Assembly: GCA_949752795.1 (NCBI GenBank)
Contig: OX457057.1
Location: 161,921,980 to 161,985,979, forward strand
Direction of reading: 5' to 3'
From: Hyperoodon ampullatus
Taxonomy: Eukaryota; Chordata; Mammalia; Artiodactyla; Ziphiidae
DNA: 64,000 bases
Made by a program: the position numbers and the translations under genes. Below, one piece after another: positions 19,631-31,285 of this stretch (position 1 is the stretch's first letter; each line of letters begins with the position of its first letter). Below the pieces are notes generated by a model. The model did not search any database. It was not told the DNA's origin and was given only the letters and a program-made list of their open reading frames with translations.

Positions 19631-22500
19631 ACTTCTCTCTAGGATTTGACTTTTACTGTTGAATAATGGGGTAAGAAATGACAGTAAATTCATAATGCAT
19701 ATTCATTTTTAAATGGTAACTTTAGAAATTATAGTTAAACTCTGTACTGATTTAAATTTGTTTGTATAGATTCCCCAAGCATCACTTGCATCTTAAAGAA
19801 ATATGGTAAGATTCCCAAAAGAACTTCCAATACCTTTTATAGTTATATTACAGTATGTAGTAAATTTTTTTCTTAGGCCTTCCAAAAAAGGCTATGTTGC
19901 AGATTTTTGACAAATATTGGGTGCTGTGTTTTCCTCTCCAGTTTGACTAGGTGACTTTTCAAATTTGAAACTGCTTTGGTTTCTCCAGCGTGTGTCGATA
20001 TGCTAAAAAGTATTTAAAAGTCAAAATTCTTAGACTTTAAGCAAGTAGGTTGCTAGTGGTGAAAATAAATGGAATATACAAATGTCAACATGTAAAATTT
20101 AAACTTTCGAGTCACTGAGTAATATATCTGAATTTGCTAGCGAACTTCCTGTGTTTGATATTGTGGAAAGGAATTGCATCAAAGGAAATAAGTCTCAGGA
20201 CTCTTAATATCTAAATGGGTGAATAAAGGCATTTTGAATCAAAGTTGAAGTCATGGATAAGGGAGACATAAAGATCCGACATGGTAAAGATGTAGGAAAT
20301 AGAAAATTGAAACAGACACTGTGAAGCATACTTAAATATAGTTAGTGTTGGAAGGAGAAGAGGAATAGAAAATGAAAGTTAAAGGGAAAGCCTAGTATAT
20401 TGAGAGTTTATGAAATCTTTTAAATAAGGAATTGCTGGATCCAGTCAAATTTAGGGACTGCGTTGAAATAACTAGCATCGTCATACACCCACTCAAGAAA
20501 GAACTCTGAAAGTGAATTCCAAAAATATTATATTACACATTATATAGTTATAGCCTACAAGGGCATTGATAATTTTCTCTATTCTTAATTTCTATTAATT
20601 TCATCTGCTTGTATAATGTTCCTATGACTTATACAGTAGCTATTAAAAGTTTCACATTGATGGTGTAGAAGATAATTTCAAATTTTTTCAAATGTTTACA
20701 GAAGGAACTTTATCCAGAGAAGTAGTATGTATTTTTATTTATATATTTTCATACCTTTTCTTGGATTTTTATTTTTGCCATAGTCTTTATCTACAACTAT
20801 CTTTTAGATAGTATAAGGCTACCTTTAACCCCAATTATGTAATAATTTATTATTATTTCTATTTAAGAAAAGAAAATAAGATATAACCTCAGTTTGGTTC
20901 ATGGAATCATAAGATTTGAGCTGCAAATAACCTTAGGATGATCTCTTCCCCTGCCCCTTAATTTTGCAGATGGGGAAATAGAAACACAGTAAATTTTCAT
21001 ATCTCTGATGGAGAAAAGATTATAGCTTAGGTCTTCTGATTTCTGATTCAGTGCTCTTCTGTAACATTTTGCTTTATGTTTGTTTTATGATTTTTTGACT
21101 GTTTCAGTTGTACACTAATAAAGACAGGAGTTATCCTTTTTTGTTGTTAAATTGCTGCTTTATGATTATCTTGAGTGCTTTGTGCATACATATAAAGATG
21201 CTCTCTTTATATTGAGAAGATGACAGCCTTGATTATCTTCCTCCAAGTGAAAGTCAACTTGGAATTTCTAGGAATACAGTATCTAAACCTTTTAATCTTA
21301 ATTTCCAGCTTTCTAGTTATGTTTATTGCTTTCTTATTTATTTTGATTTGAATTAAATTTTACATAGTTAACTTTATTTAGAAGAGTTAAGTATGCAAAG
21401 TATAAGTGGAAATTTTTCTGTTAAAAGCTTAAAGGCCTTACTAATTTTAATACGAAGAACCAGTTTGGCTTTATAGAGTTGTCTGATTTATGGAATATTT
21501 TAGGACATTCATTATTTTTTTGAGGTATAAGTAACTGCAAGTAGATTGAATGGTTTTGCTTATAAGAATCATTGGGACACTTGATTTAACAAATAGCTAA
21601 GGATGTTGATAGCATTTTAATATGCTTAATAGTTTAAAAAATTAAATGAAGAAAGTATCTTTAATTAATTTTTAAATTTTAAATAATGTTATTCTTAAAT
21701 TTTTATTGACATTATTATTTAGCAAGCCAAATATTTACAGATATGTAGAAACAAACTTGGTTAACTCCTAACAAAATAGTTACAGTTTCCAAAACTTTGA
21801 GGTAATGAGACTGTTAAAACACCCATAAATATTGAACTCTAAAGCACCCTGTTGGTATGTAAATTGGTATATCTAGTGATTCTAGCCAAAGTAGAGGAAA
21901 AAATGAAAGCTGCTTATAACTGAAATGTGCTCTTTGTGGAAGAGTTGTGAAAGAAATTGCTTTCTTGAGCAATGTTTGATACTAATCACAGGCAGACATA
22001 GCCAGCTATACTGACACTTGGTTATAAAAATAATAATTGGCAGGAAAAGTCACAACTATCGTTGGCAAAGGAAATAACACCTCACTCCTTAATCACCCAG
22101 CATCTGTCTTGAAGGTGATGCACACACAGTGTTTTCCTTGATTGTGAATTTTAACCAGTAGCATTCTATGCAGTATGAATTGTGTTCCTTGATTAGTCAT
22201 ATCCAATTCGAGTTTTGAAAACTTACTGTAGGAGAAACACCTGTGCCTACCCCATTTACTTGAAAGATTTTAACTGGAAAGCACACTACAAAAATAAGTT
22301 GCAGTTATTAATAGATACAGTAAAATACTGACCTGTAAATAGTTTCCAGTAAAAATAACACAAAACAAATATGTAGTCAAAAATTTCTCAAACTAAAAAC
22401 AGCGTTGTTTGTTATACAGTAAATAAATTGAGTGGAAGAGTGGTTATATTTAGCATTAGTGTGTATTATTAGACTCAAATCAGTAGTTTTAATGGTTTAA
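19631..22500. other. Repeat-poor stretch, no gene recognised
   Basis: Some 2.9 kb with no CHR SINE and no L1. A diverged MIR-like piece may lie at 20890-21065 (AATCATAAGATTTGAGCTGC, TTTTGCAGATGGGGAAATAG). No convincing exon or long open frame. Confidence 0.45.
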
Positions 22501-22516
22501 GAATATAGTCATTCTT

Positions 22517-22896
22517 GGGACTTCCCTGGTGGCTCAGTGGTTAAGAATCCACCTGCCAATGCAGGGGACACAGGTTCGATCTCTGGTCTGGGGAAGATCC
22601 CACATGCCGCGGAGCAACTAAGCCTGTTCACCACAACTACTGAACCTGTGCTCTACAACCTGCAAGCCACAACTACTGAAGCCTGCGTGCCCTAGAGCCC
22701 ATGCGCCACAACCGTTGAGCCCGCATGCTGCAGGTACTGAAGTGTGCATGCCTAGAGCCCATGCTCTGCAACAAGCCATTGAAGTGAGAAGCCCGCGCAC
22801 TGCAACGAAGAGTAGTCCCCACTCGCCTCAATTAGGGAAAGCCTGTGCACAGCAACAAAGACCCAATACAGCCAAATATAAATAAAATTAAATTTA
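22517..22896 (+). mobile_element. CHR-type SINE, long form
   Basis: GGGACTTCCCTGGTGGCTCA head, GGTTCGATC B-box-like site, repeated ACAACTACTGAAGCC body, AAATATAAATAAAATTAAAT tail. Imperfect target duplication AATATAGTMATT on both sides. Confidence 0.9.
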
Positions 22897-23114
22897 AAAA
22901 ATATAGTAATTTTATTATTTTCTTATTTTTGAGACATCTTTCTTGTCCCTTACTTAAACATTTTGATGCAGTAATTTTCTTGTAATAGAATACTATAGAA
23001 ACTGACTGTTAAATGTAATACATATCTTGTTTATCTTTTTGGTATGTAAGTTTTATCTCAATTCTGAATATAATGTAGATGTTTAAAAACTACAGTTTTT
23101 TTGGAAACTGTGTT

Positions 23115-23216
23115 TTAAGTTACTGAATCTAGCTAAGCTTCAGTTTCTGCATTTTTAAAATAGGGATAATTTTAGCACTTTTCTACTCGCAGGGTTGTAA
23201 AGATTTAATGAGATGT
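23115..23216 (+). repeat. MIR SINE, split by an L1 insertion
   Basis: AGCTTCAGTTTCTGCATTTT, AAAATAGGGATAATTTTAGC, GGGTTGTAAAGATTTAATGA are MIR core sequence. The element resumes at 25978-26003 (GTATTTTGG...GTACATAATAGG) after the L1 composite. Confidence 0.7.
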
Positions 23217-25370
23217 CCACTCTTGCCACTCTTATTCAACATAGTTTTGGAAGTCCTAGCAACGACAATCAGAGAAAAAAAGAAATAAAAGGAATCCAAA
23301 TTGAAAAAGAAGTTAAACTGTCACTGTTTGCAGATGACATGATACTATACATAGAAAATCCTAAGGACACTACCAGAAAACTGCTAGAGCTCATCAATGA
23401 ATTCAGTAAAGTTGCAGGTTACAAAATTAATACACAAATCTGTTGCATTTCTATAAACTGACAATGAAATATCAGAAAGAGAAATTAAAGAAACAATCCC
23501 ATTTACCATCGCATCAAAAAGAATAAAATACCTAGGAATAAACCTACCTAAAGGACGAGACCTGTACTCCGAAAATTACAAGATGCTGATGAAAGAAATC
23601 GAAGACAACACAAACAGATGGAAAGATATGCCATGTTCTTTTATTGGAAGAAACAATATTGTCAAAGTGACTATACTACCCAAGGCAATCTGCGGATTCA
23701 GTGCAATCCCTATCAAATTACCAGTGACATTTTTCACAAAACTAGAACAAAACATCTTAAAATTTGTGTGGAGACACAAAGGACCCCCAATAGCCAAAGC
23801 AATCTTGAGAAAGAAAAATGGAGCTGGAGGAATCAGGCTCCCTGACTTCAGACTATACTACAAAGGTATAGTCATCAAAACGGTATGGTACTGGCACAAA
23901 AATAGAAATACAGGTCAATGGAACAGGATAGAATGCCCAGAAATAAACCCATGCATCTATGGTCAATTAATCTATGACAAAGGAGGCAAGACTATACAAT
24001 GGTGGAAAGACAGTCTCTTCAACAAATGATGCTGGGAAAACTGTACAGCTACATGTAAAAAAATGAAATTAGAACATTCTTTAACACCAGACACAAAAAT
24101 AACTCTAAACGGATTAAAGACCTAAATGTGAGACTGGACACTCTAAAACTCTTAGAGGAAAACATAGGCAGATCACCCTGACATAAATTTCAGCAAGATC
24201 TTTTTCAATCCATCTCCCAGAGTAATGGAAATAAAAAGAAAAATAAACAAAATGCGACCTAATTAAATTCAAAAGCTTTTGCACAGCAAAGGAAACCATA
24301 AACAAAACGAAAAGACAACCCACAGAATGGGAGAAAATATTTGCAAATGATGCAACCAACAAGGGATTAGTCTCCAAAATTTACAAACAGCTCATGCAGC
24401 TTAATATCATCAAAACAACCCAGTCAAAAAATGGGCGGAAGAACTAAATAGACATTTCTCCAAAGAAGACATACAGAGAGCCAAGAGGCACATGAAAAGA
24501 TTCTCAACATCACTAATGATTGGAGAAATGCAAATCAAAAGTACAATGAGATAGCACCTCACACCAGTCAGAATGGCTATCATCAAAAAATCCATAGTCA
24601 ATAAATACTGGAGAGGGTGTGGAGAGGAAACCCTCCTACACTGTTGGTGGGAATGTAAATTGGTACAGCCACTGTGGAGAGCAGTATGGAGGTTCCTTAA
24701 AAAACTAAAAATAGAACTACCATCTGACCCTGCAATCCCACTACTGGGCATATACCCAGAGAAAACCATAATTCAAAAAGACACATGCATCCCAGTGTTC
24801 ATAGCAGCACTATTTACAATAGCCAGGACATGGAAGCAACCTAAATGTCCATCAGCAGAGGAATGGGTAAAGAAGATGTGGTATATATATACAATCTAAC
24901 TTTACTCAGCCATAAAAAGGAACAAAATTGGGTCATTTGTAGAGACGTGGATGGACCTAGAGACTCATACAGAGTGAAGTAATTCAGAAAGAGAAAAACA
25001 AATATTGTATATTAATGCATGTATATGGAATCTAGAAAAATGGTATAGATGATCTTATTTGCAAAGCAGAAATAGAGACACAGGCATAGAGAACAAATAT
25101 ATGGATACCAAGGGGGAAAGAGGTGGGTTGGGAGGAACTGGGAGATTGGGATTGACACATATACATTATTGATACTATGTATAAAGTAGACAACTAAGGG
25201 GAAAATACTCTATAGCACAGGGAACTCTACGTAATGCATGTGGTGTCCTAAATGGGAGGGAAATCCAAAAGGGAGGGGATATATGTATATGTATGGCTGA
25301 TTCATTCTGCTGTGCAGTAGAAGCTAACACAACATTGTAAAGCAGCTGTACTCCAATAAAAATTAATTTA
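23217..25370 (+). mobile_element. 5'-truncated L1, ORF2 3' half plus 3' UTR
   Basis: The insert starts inside ORF2. A frame at 23213-23461 carries the reverse-transcriptase motif [15 protein letters not shown] (FADD is the catalytic aspartate pair). A stop at 23459-23461 follows, then an open frame to 24029 with [19 protein letters not shown] and [15 protein letters not shown]. 24573-24899 encodes the C-terminal Cys-rich part (RMAIIKK-like start, [15 protein letters not shown]). The frame is broken several times. The 3' UTR runs to AATAAA (25355-25360) and an A-run. No endonuclease domain is present. ORF2p normally provides endonuclease and reverse transcriptase for L1 and SINE mobility; this copy cannot. 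Confidence 0.92.
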
Positions 25371-25967
25371 AAAAAAAACAAACTAAAAACAGAGCTACCA
25401 TATGATCCTGTAGTCCCACTCCTGGGCATATATCTGGGTAAAAACATGGTCAGAAAGGATACATGCACCCCAGTGTTCATTGCAGCAGTGTTTACAATAG
25501 CCAAGACATGGAAGCAACCTAAATGTCCATCGACAGAAGAATGGATGAAGAAGATGTGGTACATGTATACCATGGAATATTGCTTAGCCATTAGAAAGAA
25601 TGAAATAATGCCATTTGAGAAATATCATCTGATATTGCTTATATGTAGCATCTAAAAAAATAAGTGCAAAAAAGATACAAAACAGAAACAGATTCACAGA
25701 CTTAGAGAATGAATTATGGTTACCAGTGGGGAAGGGTGGGATTGACAGGTACACAGTGCTATATTTAAAACGGATAACCGACAAGAACCTACTGTGTAGC
25801 ACAGGGAACTCTGCTCAATATTATGTAACAACCTAAATGGGGAAGGAGTTTGAAAAAGAATAGATACATGTGTATGTATAACTGAATCACTTTGCTGTAC
25901 ACCTGAAACTAACACAACATTGTTAATCAACTATGCTCCAATATAAAATAAAAAGTTAAAAAAATTC
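25371..25967 (+). mobile_element. Older L1 3' end joined to the previous L1
   Basis: Starts AAACTAAAAACAGAGCTACC in the ORF2 C-terminal region (a frame 25446-25655 encodes TIAKTWKQPKCPSTEEWMKK) and ends with AATAAA (25947-25952) and a short A-run. It is a different, more diverged L1 subfamily than the upstream piece. The two are flanked together by AATGAGATGT (23207-23216 and 25968-25977). Confidence 0.85.
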
Positions 25968-26003
25968 AATGAGATGTGTATTTTGGTTGGTACATAATAG
26001 GTG

Positions 26004-26105
26004 TATCGGTTAAGAATGTAGACTTTCTGAGTTAAATCCCATGTCTGCTACTTATTTAGTTGCATGACCTTGCAAAAGTTATGTTACCCTTCTTAGTCTC
26101 TTTGT
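26004..26105 (+). repeat. MIR SINE, 5' half
   Basis: TCGGTTAAGAATGTAGACTT, TCTGAGTTAAATCCC, TCTGCTACTTATTTAG and GACCTTGCAAAAGTTATG are the MIR tRNA-like head and core. Confidence 0.65.
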
Positions 26106-27105
26106 TCCGTCCCCTTGAGTCTTCCTTTTCCGTAAAATACAGCCTGTGTTTGCAGCTGAGTCATTTTCTCAGCCTGTTTCCTCCTCCTAGAAATGTGGGG
26201 AATCCAAAGGCCTATTTTCATTTTATACTGTCTCTGTTCTCTTTAGTTCAACCTGGCAGTGCTTCTGCTAGTACACTTTTTGTGATAGGAGAAGTTACAG
26301 CATTTTTGTACGTACTTCATATGCTCATGGAAGAGATCTAGAAGAAAGGAGGAGAGGGAGATACTGGTGATATAGAAGAGAGCAGAAGAATTGCTGGAGC
26401 TGATATTGAAAAGCGAACAGATAGTTCATTTATTATAACAAGAAGGAAGGCAGAGCATTTAGGTACAGATAGATGCTGATACTGTGGGTGGATATGGTAG
26501 TAATTCCTGGAAATTCTGATTTCTTTAATTTTCTGAGCAAAGTTATCAGCTGAGGGCAAAAAAGGGTATGGAAGAAGGCATTAGAAGTTTGAGAAGAGAG
26601 GAGAGCGCATGTAATTGTCATTTAGAGAAATGGGAGAGTGAAATGGCCTAGGAAAATACAGTATTATTCCCGGGCAGAATTAAGGGCTTACTTGAAGTTA
26701 AAGGTCATGAGTTAAAAGTGTCACCAGTCAGCTTGGTTGTGTGTGTGTGTTTTTTCTCCATCCATATTGATTTTAGGAGTAGGAGAATAGAGAATTTAAT
26801 TTAATCAAGCTTGTGATTTTGCAAAGTGAGTGTATCCAAGTGAGAGGGGAGCGAGTGATTATGTTCATGGGTCATGGAACTTAAACTGGGTAGAGAGAAG
26901 AGGGGACTTCAAGGGGTGAGGGACAATGAAAAAATAGTTGAGTCGGTAGATTTGAGGTCCTGATGGGATCAAATTATGATAAGAGTTCATGTACTGGAAG
27001 GGATGAGTTAGTAAGATAGAATATGTATTCAAAATGAGTTGCATGAAATTTAGATTATTGAGAAAGGTGCATTGCAGTGTGTGGCTGAGGTAAGGTTAAA
27101 TTTAG
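26106..27105. other. No recognised gene
   Basis: Purine-rich sequence (GGAGAGGGAGATACTGG, AGAAGAGGGGACTTCAAGGG) that may belong to an old unnamed repeat. A (TG)7 run sits near 26738. No open frame worth calling. Confidence 0.4.
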
Positions 27106-27109
27106 TTCT

Positions 27110-27290
27110 CTGATCTTCACAGCAACCCTATAATGTAGGTTGTGTAAGCATCATTGTTCATGTTTTATAGATGAACAGACTGTAGCTCAGAGAGGTTGGA
27201 CAATTTCCCCAAGGTCACAAAGCTAGTAAGATGGCTACCTAGGACTCAAACTCTGTTACTTTCTCAATACTCACTCCTCTACCATACTGT
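27110..27290 (-). repeat. MIR SINE, inverted
   Basis: TCTTCACAGCAACCCTATAA, TTTTATAGATGAACAGACTG, GCTCAGAGAGGTTGGACAAT, CCCAAGGTCACAAAGCTAGT, in inverted MIR order and quite well preserved. Confidence 0.85.
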
Positions 27291-27479
27291 ATCAAGTTTC
27301 GAAAGATGGTGACTTGTTATCTTCTCTTTGAGCCTAAATGGCAGTCTCAAGTCAAGACTTTTGAGAAATACACATGAAAAAAATTATTTTCCTCTTCAGG
27401 AATCTTCAGAGACTAACATAGCGATAAGGGTGATGTTAGAGGGGTTCATTGCTACTGTTATTACCTAACTGATCTTACT

Positions 27480-27512
27480 GAACACACACACACGCACACA
27501 CACACACACACA
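27480..27512. repeat. (CA)n microsatellite
   Basis: About 16 CA units with one CG interruption (CACACACGCACACACA). Confidence 0.95.
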
Positions 27513-27982
27513 TTAGATGCTTAAATAAGACAGTTTTTTGTTTAAACGCCCTTTTGTAAGGGGGCTTAGGGTGGGTGGGGGACAGGACAAGTAGGAATGT
27601 ACTATTGTTTCAGCAGCACGCCTGGACAGACAGCTGTGCTGTTAGAATGTGTCTGCCCAAATTCATGTGCATTCTTTATGGTGGCAGTTTGCACCATGGC
27701 AAGTCTCTAGGAAAGGATAGTGGGCTACTGGATGGTGTCCATTTGGGATATGATTCTCCTCTCTCCCCCAGTAAGATAGTAATTATCATACTTTTTCTTT
27801 GTGGTCTTAAACATTTTGCTTTGTGGTAGGAGGCAGACTTTGAAGAGTTCTTTAATTGTGAAGGAAGAATGAGGGAATTATAATTAAGTATAGTATGAAC
27901 TAATGTGTTTACATTTTTGTAAAATGTTTGCCAGAGTAGAAAAAATAGGGTGCCTAAATTGCAGTTGTTTTTCTTCTCTTTT

Positions 27983-28050
27983 TTTAAAATTGTTTTTAAT
28001 TGTGGTAAAATACATACAACATAGAATTTACCATCTTATCAGGTAATGTT
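27983..28050 (-). repeat. L1M 3'-tail fragment
   Basis: TTTTTAATTGTGGTAAAATA, CATACAACATAGAATTTACC matches the inverted L1M 3' end also seen at 10371 and 30440. Confidence 0.6.
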
Positions 28051-28359
28051 TTAATATGCTCTAGTTTTATTTTGTTAATATAATATTCTGTTTAAAATTA
28101 GTAGTTCCCTGTGGATGGCCCTTATGAATTTTGGCCAGAGGAATTCCTCTACATTACCACTCTTCTATCTTCTACCTGCTACTGGTATGGAAACTTTGTA
28201 CCCCATTAGAGTGGAGTCTAGTGACAGAACAAGAGAAGTAGTAGACTTTAGCTGCTGATGTTCATACAGTATCTTTGAAACATGGGTCATATCAGCTCCT
28301 TCCTTCTTTTCCCTTTGAAGCCTTCATGCCAGCTCCTCAGAGAGATTGTATAGGAAAGC

Positions 28360-28930
28360 CTGAATCAGAGTGCATTGATCTTGATCAGAGTGTATCTGAT
28401 CTTGTCATTTCCTTAATAGCTTTCATTGATTTCTTACCATCTTCAGGATGAGGTCTAAACTCCTTAGCAGAGCCTCCAAGGCTTTCATAATCTGGTGCCT
28501 GCCTAGTCTCAGACATGCTCTCTAGGCTTCAGCCATACTAAAATACATGTTGTTCTCTAAACATGGCCTGTGCCTGGCAAGTAGTAGGTAGTCTAGAAAT
28601 ATTTCTTGAAAGAATGAAAAAAAATACATATATGTATATATATGTACGTATCACAGTTGTACTTTTATACATGCTAACATGCTGACTTTTATTCCACGGC
28701 TAGCTCTTGGCTTTCCTTTAAGACTCAGGCCAAGAATCCTCTTTTAAGAGGCCTTCTCTGTTTTTGGCTATACTAGTTGGCACTCTTGCTCTATGATACC
28801 AAAACATTCAGGCCACATCTCTGTATGTAACCATGATAATTACTTTTTTATTTCTCCCACTAGTATGTGAGGTTCTTGAGGGCCAGGGATCATGTCTTAT
28901 TTACCTCGGTACTCCCTAGCTCTTGGCTTA
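28360..28930 (+). repeat. L2 LINE fragment(s)
   Basis: GGATGAGGTCTAAACTCCTT, CAAGGCTTTCATAATCTGGT, GACTCAGGCCAAGAATCCTC, GGCCTTCTCTGTTTTTGGC, TGAGGTTCTTGAGGGCCAGG follow the L2 ORF2 end and 3' UTR. A microsatellite-like ATATATGTATATATATGTAC at 28628-28650 lies between two L2 pieces. Confidence 0.75.
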
Positions 28931-28958
28931 TTCTTCACAGATACTTTCTATTACAGAA

Positions 28959-28965
<7 letters not shown>

Positions 28966-29007
<42 letters not shown>

Positions 29008-29198
29008 TGGTACGCGGGCCTCTCACTGCCGCGGCCTCTCCCGTCGCGGAGCACAGGCTCCGGACGCGCAGGCCCAGCGGCCATGGCTCACGGGCCCAGC
29101 CGCTCCGCGGCATATGGGATCCTCCCAGACCGGGGCACGAACCCGTATCCCCTGCATCGGCAGGCGGACCCTCAACCACTGCGCCACCAGGGAGGCCC
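28966..29198 (-). mobile_element. CHR SINE, GC-rich subfamily, with about 40-nt tail
   Basis: Inverted, near-consensus copy with an unusually long pure T-run (28965-29006) representing its poly(A) tail. CAGAAAGCTTTT is duplicated at 28954-28965 and 29199-29210. A long unbroken tail and clean duplication argue for a young insertion. Confidence 0.95.
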
Positions 29199-29210
29199 CA
29201 GAAAGCTTTT

Positions 29211-29953
29211 AAGATAGCTGTTCCTCTTGTTTCCTAATATTTACATTATGTAGCATTATATATTGAATATTCCTGGCTTTTAAATTTCACTTCTTCGCCT
29301 TCCCAAAGCGAAAATTGCTTCGGCACTTGACTTGTGAAATAATCAGTGTTCCAGTGAGTATGTGTCATAAATCAAAATCAGTGTAATATGATTGCTTATT
29401 ATGGGATTGGGATGTTAGGTAGGAAGATTAGAATTGCAGACTTCATCTTCATTTGGAGGAATTATCTGAGCTCTTTAAATAATTGAACAAGATTATGTAA
29501 GTGTTACCCTTCTAGATCAGTACATCTGAGTTTGCACATTTTAAATTGGTGATTCATTAAATTGTTCCTACTTAAGATGTAACTATTGTTAATGCATTTG
29601 TGTTTCCTAATTTCCACTCTTTTTGTCAATCTTGCTTTCCTTCCTATTCTTGACGTCAAAAGTTGTGTCATCTGGGTATTCCTTAGAATTAATGACTTAG
29701 TCAGTGGGTGATACATGTTCTTACAAGATGGCTTTATGATAGATGTTCTTCCTTATTAGAGTCCAGAATCTTAATCATTTTACTGTAAGTTTTTACTCTC
29801 TCTGTTACTAAATTTAGTTGTGAAATCATTAGGTGAAACAATATTCAAGGAGAGTATAAGCATACTAAAAATGTCTTGGATTTTTTGGCATGAATCTAGG
29901 CACCATAAATATTTATTATATAAGCAGCAACTGTGTGAAAACCTGAATTTATT
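29211..29953. other. No recognised feature
   Basis: AT-rich, apparently unique sequence without an open frame or repeat I recognise. Confidence 0.4.
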
Positions 29954-29967
29954 TAGATTTATTTAAA

Positions 29968-30306
29968 TTTATTTATTTATTTTTGGCTGCATTGGGTCTT
30001 CGTTGCTGCACGCAGGTTTTCTCTAGTTGCGGCGAGCCGGGGCTACTCTTCATTGTGATGCACAGGCTTCTCATTGCGATGGCTTCTCTCGTTGCGCAGC
30101 ATGGGCTCTAGGTGCATGGGCTTCAGTAGTTGTGGCTCACGGGCTCAGTAGTTGTGGCTCACGGGCTCTAGAGCTCAGGCTCAGTAGTTGTGGTGCACAG
30201 GCTTAGTTGCTCCGTGGCATGTGGGATCTTCCCAGACCAGGGCTCAAACCCGTGTCCCCTACATTGGCAGGCAGATTTTTAACCACTGCGCCACCAAGGA
30301 AGTCCC
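29968..30306 (-). mobile_element. CHR-type SINE, long form, with target duplication
   Basis: Inverted copy (TTGGCTGCATTGGGTCTTCG ... CGCCACCAAGGAAGTCC). TAGATTTATTTAAA is duplicated at 29954-29967 and 30307-30320. Confidence 0.93.
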
Positions 30307-30439
30307 TAGATTTATTTAAAATAATTAAAAAAAACTAAAGTGTGGGATTGAAGACATCTCTGTTGTGTTTTTTCCTGGAGTAGACCAGATTTTCTGTGCC
30401 AGAACTACCTGACTCCAGCACATCAGCTTTTATGGGATT

Positions 30440-31285
30440 TACTCTTAAAATTTTTTTGTAGTGCTATAAAATATATATAACAGAGTTTGCCATTATAACC
30501 ACTTTGAGTGTACAGCTCAGTGGCATTTATTACATTCACAATGTATTGCAACTCTCACCACTATTTCCAAACCTTCTCTAACAACCCAAGCAGAAAATAT
30601 CACCAGTAAGCAATAAATCCATTCTTCCCTCCTCACAGCCCCTAGTAACCTCTAATCTACATTCTGTCTCCATGAATTTGCCTAGTCTAGATATTTCATG
30701 TAAGTTGAATCATACAATATTTGTCTTTTTGTATCTAGTTTATTTCAATTAGCATAATGTTTTCAAAGTTCACTGTGTTGTAGCATGTGTCAGAACTTCA
30801 TTCCTTTTTATGGCTGAATAATATTCTATTGTATGTATATACTACTTTTGTTTATCCATTCATTTTTTTCTTTCTTTTTTAAAAAATATTTATTTATTTA
30901 TTTTGGCTCTGCTGGGTCTTAGTTGCAGCATGCAGATTCTTAGTAGAGGCATGCATCCGGGATCTAGTTCCCTGACCAGGGATTGAACCTGGGTCCCCTG
31001 CATTGGGAACGAGGAGTCTTACCCACTGGACCACCAGGGAAGTCTCTCCATTCATTTCTTGTTAGGCACTTGGGTTTTTTCTACCTTTTGACTACTAGGA
31101 ATAATGCTGCAATGAACATTGGCGTGTTAAGTATCTGTTTGAATTCTTATTTTCAGTTCGTTTGAGTATATACCTGGGAGGGGAATTGCTGGGACACGTG
31201 ATAATTCAATGTTAAGCTTTTTGAGGAACAACCAAAATGTTTTCCACGGAAGCTGACCATTTACATCCTTACCTGCAATGTACTG
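30440..31285 (-). repeat. Ancient L1M 3' end, split by a SINE
   Basis: TGTACAGCTCAGTGGCATTT, TGAATTTGCCTAGTCTAGAT, GTTTATCCATTCATT and, after the SINE, AATAATGCTGCAATGAACAT, GGGGAATTGCTGGGACACGT match the inverted L1M 3' UTR and ORF2 end. Confidence 0.8.
30866..31046 (-). mobile_element. CHR-type SINE, intermediate length
   Basis: Inverted copy: TTTTGGCTCTGCTGGGTCTT, B-box complement GGGATTGAACCTGG, end CCACCAGGGAAGTC. TCCATTCATTT duplicated at 30855-30865 and 31047-31057. Confidence 0.9.

Noticed and set aside
23213..24029. Reverse-transcriptase frames as a functional gene
   Set aside because: A truncated, frame-broken L1 ORF2 with no endonuclease domain.
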